Assembly (NCBI GenBank): GCA_025201345.1
Contig: JAIXMG010000017.1
Span: 480,001-544,000, forward strand
Direction of reading: 5' to 3'
Origin: Thamnidium elegans
Lineage: Eukaryota > Mucoromycota > Mucoromycetes > Mucorales > Mucoraceae
Length of the DNA stretch: 64,000 nucleotides
Below the pieces are notes generated by a model, which saw only the letters and a program-made list of their open reading frames with translations, searched no databases and was not told where the DNA came from. Both the position numbers and the translations under genes were made by a program. Positions 1 through 10,347 of the stretch are shown one piece after another; positions within the stretch are counted from its first letter, which is position 1, and each line of letters starts with the position of its first letter.

Positions 1-1034
1 TCACAAGACCCAGAAGTATATGGATACTTGACAGGAGTCCAAATTATGCCATCACTCTTGTGCTTTAACTTTGGTATTTGATCAAATACAAGGCGTAGTC
101 CATATGACCTTTCCATCTTTTTCAGTTCGATTCTACCAAGGGAAAACTTGTATCAGTACCAAATATATATATATGTATATATTATTTTGTATTTTACTTA
201 CGTAAATGGAGGAAGGACAGAAGGGTCAGTTTGTGTTCTCATTCGAGCATTGAAAGGTTGAATGACATCCTGTTGCAACATCTATTTTAAAAAATGAAAA
301 TAAATTTCTTGAATAAAATAAATAAATAATTATAAAAAGTAACTTACACCAAGCCTGGTACTAAAAGAACGTTGTATAATGGTAGAACCATTTACTACCA
401 TTAAATCGAATATAAGATACCTCCATGTTTTCTGCAATAATAAAAAAAGTAAATAAGAGTAATTTCTTGAGTGATAGTAATTAAATTACTTTATGCTGGT
501 CAATATCCAAGACTAATTCGCCGTCCATTAAAGTATCCTTCAAGTATTCATTTTCTCTACCTCTAACAGGGAATAACAAGTTTGGTACATAATACCAATA
601 TTTATTTCTGTCATACTAGAATTAATCATAAATAAAGATCATTTAACAATTTAAAATCTACACACTCACTAAAAAAGATGCCGGTCCTTTGGATGAATGA
701 AGAAAGAATAATAGGTAACGTACACCATCTGATTTTTCACATACAAAATAATCTTCTCGTTGAATATCTTCAAGGTGTTTTGATTCAAAGCTGACAGGTT
801 GTGATCCGGGAAAACTAGGAAAATTATATCAGTACTCTTTTTCTGTGTGTGTGCGTGTGTGTGTGTGCGTGTGTGTGTGTGTGCGTGTGTGTGTGTGTGT
901 AATATAATATATATATATTACCAATCTGCTTGACAATGTAATAACTCTTGTAGTCTATTCTGTAAGGTTTTACTATATGTTGGATCTACGCGTTTACCAA
1001 TAGACTCTGGTAATAGTAAATCTGTATTTGGCAT
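1..1034 (-). CDS. CEG1: mRNA guanylyltransferase (capping enzyme), 3' end outside window
   Basis: Transfers GMP from GTP to the 5' end of nascent nuclear mRNA. Exons on the minus strand: 1034-922, 814-670, 615-490, 431-348, 281-202 and 132-1, continuing past the left edge; all junctions are GT-AG and keep frame. The product starts [11 protein letters not shown]. The nucleotidyltransferase motif I EKSDGVR carries the catalytic lysine at about residue 65, preceded by the family-typical PGSQPVSF. The segments LMDGELVLD and [10 protein letters not shown] match later motifs of capping guanylyltransferases. No triphosphatase domain precedes it, so it is the separate fungal Ceg1 type. Intron 1 contains a GT microsatellite. 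Identity is firm; only the C-terminal OB fold is missing because of the window edge. Confidence 0.93.
843..900. repeat. (GT)n microsatellite inside CEG1 intron 1
   Basis: A run of TG/GT dinucleotides with a few GC interruptions lies within the first intron of the capping enzyme gene. It is followed directly by an AT-dinucleotide stretch that leads to the donor site of exon 1. Confidence 0.9.
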
Positions 1035-1399
1035 ACTGATAATAATAAAAAAAAAAATAAAGGATAAAAAGGAACTAGCTAAACAGTTTCTCTTTAATGT
1101 TTTAATCTGTTGCAAACAAATAAAATGTACAGATTACTTTTTTTTTTCTACAACTCTTTTTCTTTTCTTTTTTAAAATATATATATATAATAAAATTATT
1201 TGAACAGTTGTAATATACAAATAAGTTTATACGTATATAAATATGTATATATATATTTATATATATGTGTATGTGTAATGGGGTAATGTGAGAAGGGAAA
1301 AGAAAGGGAGAAAAAAACACATGTACTGGGTTTTTTTGCACCTCCATTTTTCAGCGTATCCAAAAGGGCAGACCAAAAAAACGTGACTTTTTTTAAAGT
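1035..1399. other. spacer between CEG1 and the Fanzor relic
   Basis: This stretch holds A/T homopolymers and TA/TATG repeats around 1175-1275. It should contain the CEG1 promoter, since CEG1 starts at 1034 and runs left. I see no gene in it. An open stretch on the minus strand runs through it as the tail of the relic reading frame, with no recognisable protein content. Confidence 0.5.
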
Positions 1400-4195
1400 G
1401 TAGAAAGATATTCCAATTGGGCTGGTGGCTGTAGATAAAATTACAGCTGGTGGTGTACCGCGGCATAGTGATGAATGTCTGGATTTAATATCGTATTGAG
1501 AATAGATATAGTCCATCATAATACCTTTAATGTTTATGGCGACGTTTACGTCTCTGTGCCAAATATTTTTACCATTTGTAACGTTCTTCGCCTTCTTTTT
1601 GTCTGCCAAAAAAAAAAAAGTAGTTAGTGTTTGGAACTGTCAAAAAATAAGTAGACTTACGGTCTATATTTCCTTTTCAAAATGCCGCGGCACCTCGAAC
1701 AAGTTACAGATGTCCGGAATTCATCTACCAGTACAACTAATGATCTCCTTGAAATTGCGGTTATGGTCTTCTATTTATTGATAAAAAAAAAGCTATAAAG
1801 AGGTATATACATCATATAATTCATTATTATCTTCACTAGGACAGGGGTATACGTTTTCATAGTACCTTGTAAGCTAGCATTTCCATAAGAGATGATTGAC
1901 CGCTTTTCGGACGGGGCAAAGGACTGCTTAGCTCTAAACTTCTTTTTTTTTTCTTTTAACCTTTGTTGAACGATGGGTTAAAGAAAAGGGTTCGTTACTA
2001 CACGTTTGATTTGCTACAACGTTTGAGATGAAGTTTAAAGCCATTTTTCTATTTGAATACAAATACCCCTTCGTTTCTCTATGTCTAAAATGAGACATGA
2101 AATAAAAAATCCTATGCATCATAAAAAAAATTAAATGTCATATTGTTTAATGTTTAATACCAATAATATTTACTTTTTATGCGTAGATGTTACAGATATT
2201 AAGTGCATGAAATATTCTTGTAGATTTGCAGTCTTTGAACTTTTTAATAGATTGTATGTTTGTTGTATGTTACCATCTTCTCTATTTTTCAGCTCAACTT
2301 TTCTACACCATTCAAGGCCACTCCGTAAGCTTTTTAAATAAAGATGAGTTATTTTAGTACAATATATATATATATTCATATGTATAGTTATATCGGTTAC
2401 TTATATGTTTTGTTTGATATGCTAAAAGATTTCGTACTATCTGAAGATCGCACTCCTGTTATCAAATCCCTCACTCCTAAGTATAAAGATTGTTGAGTAA
2501 ATTATACATATATTTATCAAGGGGCCAAAGACTTACCGGGATCAATTCCCACTACATCCTTTTCCGAAAGAGAAAGCCCAGTAGGTTCTTTATCAAGCGT
2601 ATAGACCTATCACAAATAAATTCAAGATCAACACCATCAGTACGAAGTGCACGCGTAAATCCTTTTCTGTTATCAGAACTACTTAACTGGTCAAAAGATT
2701 TAAATCCAATCTTAGTCATATCAAAAGTCTTCTAGCATAGCTGTGTCATACTTTTTTTTTGGTATATTGGCACTTCCATGATTCCGCAATAATTTTGTTA
2801 GTGCCGGTCGATTAATAGGAATATGACGCATCCGCATGCTATATAAAGGAATAATTGTAAAAAAGCGAGCCCCTCTAAGATCAATGTAATTTTCAGGCCG
2901 GAATGTATTAGTGGCAATAGAATCTCTTGTCTCTTGTACAAAACGATCTAAGGAAGCCTTTTCTTCAACGGAAAGATCTTGGTGCGTTCTTCTTTGGTAA
3001 GTATTACGATTGGGTCGACTGAGTTTATTTACGTTTGTAAAGTTTCGAGTTACAAACTTCGGTTTACCAGCTCTAATATTGATAGCTTCTTGTACATGGT
3101 GTTCTAAGGTTTTTTGAAATTTTCTTGGAAGTTCCACCAATCTTATTAGCTCTTTTACTTTTCTATGTATGAACCCTTTATTCGCCTTCTTTTCCGGTAC
3201 GTGTTCTTTAATAGAATCAACTTGTTCCATTCTTTGTAGGACATGACATAACCAAGGTAAGTATAAATGAGGTCTAGCTCCAACATTAGCTGTGGTTAAT
3301 GGTAATGGACCCATCAAACGTGCGCTTTCATTTTTCAGTCTAGTTATAATCGCCTTTTGAGGTTCAGTAAGATTCATAGATTCTTTATAACTAATACTAG
3401 TATAGTTTGAAATACTATCAAATATCTGTTCGGCCAGTTCTCGTTTATGAGCCGTCGAGCAAGAAATGCAAAATTCGGAATTTGTTGAAGATAAACATGT
3501 AAAAAAATATCTTAAAGACCTCTTCTTGTAGTTATCGGCAACATGGTTATGAATTAGTGCTGAGTAGATTCTAATAATATCAGTAACGAAAGTAGTAAAT
3601 CCTTGAGAATAAAACCTTTCAGGAATATAAGTATCACCCAGCATCTCTGTAAAACGACTAAAACTTTCTACTACATGTGGCAAAGCTTTAGTTTCGAGAT
3701 TCATTACAAGGGAAGCAAAGTCATAAAGAAATGTATGTGTCAACAGAGGAATTGGCATACCTGCACTTAAGAGCTCAAGGATAAAGAAATTTACAAACAA
3801 AGAAGTGGCGGAAGTAACATCTCTGCAATGCGATACAGCTTTTTGACTTCATTGTTAGCCAGATTAATAGTATTTTTAAGACTTGTTTTAATAACAAAAC
3901 GAGATTTTTTTGGTTTTCGCAAATGCTCTTCATGACGACGACAGACTTTGTTGGCCATACCTGCGTGTCCCAGTGTACCACAATCCTTACAAGCTATTTT
4001 CTTACTAGTAGCATACTTTAGTCCTATTTTTTTTAAAGCGGCAGCCTTAGCAGTAGCTCTTTCGATTTTTCTTCAGTACCTTCAGAAAGATAAAGCCTTC
4101 TCTTGAAGAAAGCGTAACATCTTCAGCAAATCTATTGGGAAAAAAAGTTGGCGATAACAAAGCCTTCTATAGTATGCTTTTGAATCTGTTGTAGC
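1400..4195 (-). pseudogene. Decayed Fanzor/TnpB-type (OrfB zinc-ribbon) nuclease gene
   Basis: Fanzor proteins are eukaryotic TnpB relatives: RuvC-type, RNA-guided DNA nucleases carried by transposons. Going 5' to 3' on the minus strand: a cysteine/histidine knuckle CKDCGTLGHAGMANKVC near 3985-3930; a 359-codon open stretch (3800-2721) ending KKKYDTAMLEDF; LRTDGVDLEF near 2635; the RuvC-I motif VVGIDPG/VRDLITGV, split by a 60-nt intron (2477-2536); ISYGNASLQGTMK near 1870; VDEFRTSVTCSRC with a CxxC at 1690-1701; and IWHRDVNVAINI near 1555, the RuvC-III region. The order and spacing fit the family. The copy is broken: the frame shifts near 3795, near 2720 (a T4 run), near 2610 and near 1920, and the second zinc-ribbon CxxC is not visible. 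Similarity was recognised from motifs, not from a search. No terminal repeats were found. Confidence 0.75.
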
Positions 4196-4950
4196 AGCAG
4201 TCTATACGTGTATTTGAAATTACTTGTATCATTGTGTTATTTCGATAAGCAAGCTGTAATACGTAAAAGCTTGTTTGCACACAATTGCTTTTAATTTATA
4301 TAGTTGTTTATAATAAGAAAGAGATCTAATTAATACGTAGATAATATTATTGATGTATATAGTTTTATGTAACTTGATATATTATAACATCACACTTGTA
4401 TAAATAATGTATACTTTATTTCTCCTAAATATCCTAAATAACAATGATTCTTATACTTTTAATATACTCATAAAAAAAACTATTTGTATTAGGGTTTATC
4501 TCAATTAAATTTTATTTATATTTCAATAAAAGATTTATGTAACAATCTCTCTTCTATAGAAGAAAAATACCAACGCTCAATATGCATCACATCTTAAAAA
4601 CACAACTTTTTATCTAACCGACAAAAACCTTCAGAAACTAAAGAGTCGTATCACAGTCTTAAGATAAACGGAGTTAAAAGTCACAATGAAGAAGGAAATA
4701 TACTGCTGTACATTTAACTTTTTAAAATAAGAAGCGCAACAATATGTCTCTTTTTATATGCTACTTATACAAAAAGGATTTCCCAAATATTCACTTACTC
4801 TTTCTTAATAACCTGTAACCCCCCCCCCACTATGTAATCAAAAAAGGCAGGAGTTTATTTTTCAAACCCAGTATAGTGCAAACTTAAAAAGACGAAAAAA
4901 AAAGGGACATAGTTTTTTCTTTTGCAAAAAAAGCATCCTGGTTTTTTCGA
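4196..4950. other. intergenic, upstream of kinase gene
   Basis: AT-rich DNA with no supported gene. A C9 run lies at about 4819-4827, and A/T-rich tracts precede the kinase start. It probably carries the promoter of the kinase gene on the right. The 5' end of the Fanzor relic fades out at its left edge. Confidence 0.5.
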
Positions 4951-6176
4951 ATGAATATAAGAAAAGAGACTCCTTTTACAGAATACCAACTGCTGGAGCA
5001 AGTAGGAAATGGGTCCTTTGGGTCAGTACATAAAGCCAAGAGGAAGAAAACGAATGAAATAGTACGAATAGTATATATTTTATCTTGAATACTGTTGTTT
5101 AATTCATCTTTTTTTTTTTGTTAGGTTGCGATTAAAGTAATGAAGAAAAAATTCAATAGTAGTTCACAGAAAGAGTATAAAACGTTAAAGAGAATGTCTG
5201 TTCACCCAAATATTGTTCAATTACATGAAAGTTTTCTTGGACCGAGTAAAGAGTTTTACTTTATAATGGAATATATGAATGGCGGTAATTTATATCAGTA
5301 TATCCATGACCATAAAGAGCGTAATCAAACGATTAAACCGAGTGATATTAAATCTATATTATTTCAAATATTGTCAGCTTTAAATCATATTCATCAAGTG
5401 GAATCTATATTTCATAGAGATATGAAGCCCGAAAATATATTAATTACAGACTCATTAATTGTTAAATTAGCTGATTTTGGATTAGCAACGGATATTAAAA
5501 AGATAACACCGTACACAGATTATGTTTGTACTCGTTGGTATAGAGCACCAGAAGTATTATTAAAATCATCCAGTTATTCATTTCAAATTGATTTATGGGC
5601 TGTTGGCGTTATATTTGCCGAATTAATTACTTTACACCCTTTATTTCCCGGTACATCTGAAATTGACCAACTATCTCGTATTTGTAATATATTGGGTACT
5701 CCTTCTTCTTCTTCCTCAACAAAGGGTGAATGGAAACAAGGTATAAAATTAGCTCATAAAATAGGATTTCAATTCCCAAAGGTAAAATTATATTTAAAAT
5801 ATCACCTTATATATTTTAATTAATTCATAAAAAAAAATAAGTATAGACTGTACATGATGTAGATTCTTTAGCTACTGTATTATTACCACATACACTATCT
5901 GATCAAGGTATAGATTTACTGTCCCAATTACTGCAATTCAATCCTTGTAAAAGAATCAATTCTACAAACGCATTATTACATCCTTACTTCATATCATACC
6001 CTTCATTACCAAGAGCAACTAGTTTTCCAAACATCATTTATCAATATCAAGATACTAGACTCAAACGATCTGCTTCCAACTTATCTATTCCTCCTATTAA
6101 AAAAACTGGTTTATGGGCTCACCTCAACACTTTATTTTGGCAAGAAAAAAAGAAGAATACTATCAGTAAAGTATAA
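4951..6176 (+). CDS. MAK/Ime2-family serine/threonine protein kinase
   Basis: Three exons (4951-5061, 5125-5781, 5847-6176) encode about 365 residues. Visible kinase parts: glycine loop GNGSFGSV (about 20-27), VAIKVMKK with the ATP-binding lysine at about 41, HRDMKPEN (catalytic Asp about 136), DFGLA (about 154), and a TDY activation loop inside PYTDYVCTRWYRAPEVLL. The T-D-Y signature and the absence of long insertions place it in the RCK/MAK/Ime2 branch of CMGC kinases, which in fungi control meiosis, morphogenesis or cilium-like functions. The tail after the kinase domain is short, about 50 residues, and lacks the long C-terminus of Ime2. Start: first ATG, 31 codons before the first intron's lysine-rich end. 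The exact orthologue is uncertain. Confidence 0.88.
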
Positions 6177-6327
6177 AAAGAGAGAAAAAAAAAAGAAGGC
6201 TTCTAGCGTGACTGCACTGATTTCTTAATCCCAAACAGTCACTCTCCTTTTTTTTCCATTTTATGGTGCACAAAAAAAAACATTTTCTTTTTTTTTTTAA
6301 CTTTCTTTATAAAAAAAATAAAATAAT

Positions 6328-7187
6328 ATGCCCAAGTCCAAGCGTAGTACCGTTGGTAAGATATATAAAATAGAAAAAAGTATACGATAGGATTTTGTTA
6401 CTTAATATTTATTTATTTTTAGTTGCCTTAACTCAAACTGATAAGAAGGGTCGTGAAGGAAAGGAAAAGTTGATTGAAGATGTAAGAAAAATTTTTGTTA
6501 GATCTAGTTTGACAGGTTCTAATTTATAATTTAAAATAGATCCACCAATGTGTTGATAACTACGACTACTTATACTTGTATTCTGTCAAGGATATGCGTA
6601 ACACATACCTCAAGGAGATCCGTCATGACTTTGTCGATTCTCGTTTCTTTTTCGGTAAGAACAGAGTTATGGCCAAGGCTCTTGGTACAACAGTCGAAGA
6701 GGAATATAAGGAAGGATTATCAGCTATTGCCAAGGTAAGACGAAATAAAAAAGAGGAATATATAGCTTTTTTTTTAACAGTACGTATATAAAAAAAAAAA
6801 TAGCAATTATCTAGTGAAGTTGGTTTGCTTTTCACAAATAAGACACCTGAGGAAGTCAAGACTTATTTCAAGGAATTTGTTAAGCCAGGTTATGCTCGTT
6901 CTGGAGCTCTTGCCACAGAAACAATCTCTCTTCCTGAGGGACCTGTTAAGCGTGGCAGTGAACCTGTTCCTCACAACATGGAACCTCTTTTAAGATCTCT
7001 TGGTATGCCTACTGCTTTAAAGAACGGTATTGTTACTTTGCTCGTTCCTTATACTATCTGTATGGCTGGTGAAACTCTTTCAACAAATCAATCACATCTT
7101 TTGAAACTCTTTTATCATCAACTCTCTGAATTCAGTGTTGATTTAATCAGTTATTACCATAATGGTAAAGTTGAGCAAATCGAATAA
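6328..7187 (+). CDS. MRT4: Ribosome assembly factor Mrt4 (P0-like)
   Basis: Mrt4 is a nucleolar paralogue of ribosomal stalk protein P0 that binds pre-60S rRNA and is later replaced by P0. Four exons (6328-6355, 6423-6481, 6540-6734, 6804-7187) give about 221 residues. The N-terminus MPKSKRS is the family hallmark. It is followed by TDKKGREGKEKLIED, then YLYSVKDMRNTYLKEIR and SRFFFGKNRVMAKALG, typical of the L10/P0 fold. The second half (LLFTNKTPEEV, PHNMEPLLRSLGMPT) covers the Mrt4 insertion domain. Length agrees with the family (about 220-240). Codon use favours AAG, GGT and CTT/CTC more than neighbouring genes, as expected for a highly expressed ribosome-biogenesis gene. It starts about 150 bp after the kinase stop. 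Confidence 0.95.
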
Positions 7188-7446
7188 ATTTCTCTCTTCC
7201 ACTTTTTTAGATCTCTCAAAAATGCAACTTTTTTTTTCGCAGCGCACACACACACACACACACACTAACAACCCTCTTTCATCATTATTATAAATAAAAT
7301 TTTTTGTATGTATAAAAAAATAAGTAAAATGTCAGTTTATGCAGAATATAAGCCACATTTAAGAAAACGCCTCCTCCCTTATTTTCTCTTTTTTTTCTTT
7401 TTTTTTTCTTTTCTTTTTGTTGTTACTCTTTTAATTTTCTTTAACA

Positions 7447-8981
7447 ATGTCGACACCATATGGTAAATACGAAAATAAAAAAGCAGGGACTTGATAAACT
7501 AACACATGTGTGCAATTTTAGAGCAGGAACGATTAAAAAATATTGAGCTAAACAAACAATTAATTGAACAACTTGGTATTTCTTCTTTATCAACTGCCAG
7601 GTACGTTTTTTAATACGTACGGCAATATCTAATAGTACTAATATAATATAATATAGACAAGTATCAACTGATGTACCTAATGTTGTTAAAAAAAAGAAAT
7701 ACACGGGTAAAAAAGAAAGGGATATAAAAAAAATGGTGTTTTTTATGTATTAAAATCATGGTTACATAGCCAAACCTAAAAAGGAACCTGCAGTACTGAC
7801 AAGAAGAAAATCGTCCAGACTAAGAGGAGAAAAGGCATTAGCTATTGAAATTGATAAGGAGAATAATATAGAATTACTAGGTGACGATGTAAAGGTAATA
7901 TAGGAAAAGGAGTTTTTTTTTTATATATATAAGGGGATAAATATAGAGTAGTAAGCAGTAGCAGTACATACACTATACCCATACCCATAAAAAAAAGAGA
8001 AAAAAAAACAATACAAAAAAATAAATAAAAAGAGGGAGCGTTAACTTAGGATAGGATGATCCTCGTTTACTAGAATTAATAGATGAAGGTAGATTGTTGA
8101 CAGCACAAGAATACTTTAGTAAAGAAATAAGAGATACAGCAATTATAGTGGATGGACATTTTCAAGGGTGGGTTAACCCAGAAATAATTAAAAGACATGG
8201 AATTGAAACGTCTGCTTCTGAAGCCTGGGAAAAGAACGGTGGTGGTACTTATTCATACTTGGATCCTACTGGAAGTGGTAATAAGAGAAAGAAAGGCTCT
8301 ATTTCCAATGCAAAAGTAAGCTTTTTTTTTTTGTGTATGGATATATAAATGGATATATATAAATCCAACTTACTTTTTTTTAGAATGATGCCTTAAAGAT
8401 GTTCAAGAAAAATCCAAACCAATACTTTTATAGACATAATGAGCCTGGTGAGGAACAGTGGGTACATGATTGGTCTATACATGAAAAGGACTTATTCTTA
8501 AGGGTAATGTACAAAATCGTGATTGAACTCCGTGGCTAATATTTTAATAGGTTGCAAGAGAGCATGGCTGTGGTGATAAGGTAAAGGGAAAATTAAGGGG
8601 TTTTTTTTTTTTTTTTTAGTTAACACTGTTTGTTATTATAGTGGGGTTTATTTGCTAGTTATATACCTCATCGGTAAGTCTTTGTTTGTATTCATCATAA
8701 TTGTATTATCAACTAATTAACATACATGATTAGATTTGGGTATCAATGCAGTAGTAAGTTTAAATAATAATTGTTCATTCATCTGTTTATAAAAAACGTA
8801 TGATTTTTTTTAGGTTTTTATAGGCATGAAATTATTAAAAATGGGCTCGTATTTGACCCTAATTTTCAGGTAATTATATATAAACATAAATATACACATG
8901 GATATTAATTATTATCCTTTTTAATAGTTTACTCCTTCGGGTGAGCCAGTATATGCTGGATCTCATCGCTCACGTCGTTAA
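7447..8981 (+). CDS. SANT/Myb-like nuclear protein, 11 exons
   Basis: Exons: 7447-7462, 7522-7600, 7657-7706, 7770-7894, 8055-8315, 8384-8503, 8551-8580, 8642-8673, 8734-8753, 8814-8869, 8928-8981; about 280 residues. Every junction is GT-AG and the frame closes. The N-terminal part is basic (KKKKYTG, KPKKEPAVLTRRKSSRLRGEK), suggesting nuclear localisation or DNA contact. The C-terminal part reads DLFLRVAREHGCGDKWGLFASYIPHRFGYQCSSFY in pieces across exons 6-10, which looks like a SANT/Myb helix-turn-helix: acidic start, W-spaced helices and a Y-Q-C turn. Exons of 16, 20, 30 and 32 nt are notably small. I do not recognise a named orthologue; a chromatin-associated role is inferred only from the domain. 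Confidence 0.8.
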
Positions 8982-9795
8982 AAAAAAAGCACACAAAGGA
9001 GTATTATTTTCCCTTCATTTCCCTTTTTTTTCTCCTGTATTTAGTCTGATGCACGGATGCCTTAACCCTGACTTATACATACAAAAATAAAAAATAAACA
9101 TTCATCCGTTTCCAATTGTGAAAGCAGTAATAGAACACAAGAGATTTTTTTGTTTAGGAGATATTAGAAACAATAAGCTTTCAACTCCTTGTACGCATTG
9201 ACACCATGTTCAAAGATACGATTTGTTAATTTATTAAAAAAGGGGAACTTTTTTGTTACTCACTTGTACTTGAACCGAGGAGATCTCATCTCTTTTTTTT
9301 TTTTTAAAAAATGTTGAATAAATCTCGGAATGTTCTCTAATGTCAATAAAGTTTAACTAAAAAAAAACCACACACATAATAAATAAATAAAGACATCATA
9401 TTTCCCCCCTTTTTTTTTATACTTATATATACTACGCTCCTTTTATATAACGTGGAGGAACAGACCTAAATGAGGGTTGGTAGCTCAATGATTAAACACG
9501 TTATTTATTATCTTGGCCAAATTCCCCTCAATTATTGAACATAGAGCCAAAACCAGGTACGGTCACATAAACTGAAAAAGAAATCTGACATTGCTCCCTT
9601 TTTCTGTTATGGTTGACAGCTGCATCTAGTGTCTTTGGGCTGATCTCAAACAAGTGAGGGGGTTTCACAAGCGTATCAAAAGGGGAAATGATTATATATA
9701 AAACGCTTGTTTTTTTCTTTTTTGTTTATTTTTTATTACTTTATTTTTACCTGTCAAAAAATTAATAAATAAAAAACACATTCTATATATAAAAA
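8982..9795. other. intergenic, Myb gene promoter region
   Basis: No gene is seen. It contains T/A homopolymers and a pyrimidine-rich stretch ending in A-rich sequence just before the ATG at 9796. A run resembling GGTTGGTAGCTCAATGATTA near 9474 was checked for a tRNA and fails: no T-loop or acceptor stem. Confidence 0.5.
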
Positions 9796-10347
9796 ATGGA
9801 TATTCAAAGTTTATTATGTAATACGGCTACTAAATCAGCTACATTTGATCAACTTCATCAACGTCAATCTTCTTGGTCATCTTATTCTTCTTCACCTGAT
9901 AGCCCAATGAGCTTATCTAGTAATTCATCGTTATTTTATTCTGTTCCTTCTTCTCCAGAAATCGATTCACCTTCATCAGCATCTCCTGTCAGAGCCAATC
10001 ATCGTACTACTAATCAAACACGTACTCCTTGGTCAGCAGAAGAAGATCAATTATTACAACAAGGTTATTCTCAAGGCTTGTCCTGGGCAATGATTTCAAC
10101 TGTTTATTTACCTCATCGTTCAAGAGGTTGTTGTTGGGGAAGATTCAAGACATTGCAATCAAAAAGTTTGGAACAAAGAGAATGGACTGATACTGAAGAC
10201 CGTCTTTTAATGCTTGCCATCAGGAAGAACTCTAGATTATTTAAACAAGCATGGAAGTCCGTTGCTCAAGATCTTGGTAATAGAAATTGGAAAGAGTGTG
10301 AACACCGTTCCTATTCTAAATCTGCTATTAACAAAAAGAAGCATTAA
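9796..10347 (+). CDS. Two-repeat Myb/SANT DNA-binding protein
   Basis: Single-exon ORF of 183 residues. Residues 1-75 are Ser/Pro-rich and low in complexity (SSWSSYSSSPDSPMSLSS). From about residue 78 there are two Myb-like repeats: TPWSAEEDQLLQQGYSQGLS with WAMISTVYLPHRSRGCC, then REWTDTEDRLLMLAIRK with WKSVAQDLGNRNWKECEHR. The W-spacing and the acidic EED/TED starts are typical of SANT/Myb repeats, and the C-terminus ends in basic KKKH. This suggests a sequence-specific nuclear regulator; the target genes are not knowable from the sequence. Start: first ATG, with an A-rich leader immediately upstream. Confidence 0.8.
   Translation: MDIQSLLCNTATKSATFDQLHQRQSSWSSYSSSPDSPMSLSSNSSLFYSVPSSPEIDSPSSASPVRANHRTTNQTRTPWSAEEDQLLQQGYSQGLSWAMISTVYLPHRSRGCCWGRFKTLQSKSLEQREWTDTEDRLLMLAIRKNSRLFKQAWKSVAQDLGNRNWKECEHRSYSKSAINKKKH

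Noticed and set aside
9470..9545. tRNA-like start GGTTGGTAGCTCAATGATTA
   Set aside because: No T-loop GGTTCRANYCC, no pairing acceptor stem and no anticodon arm at the right spacing.
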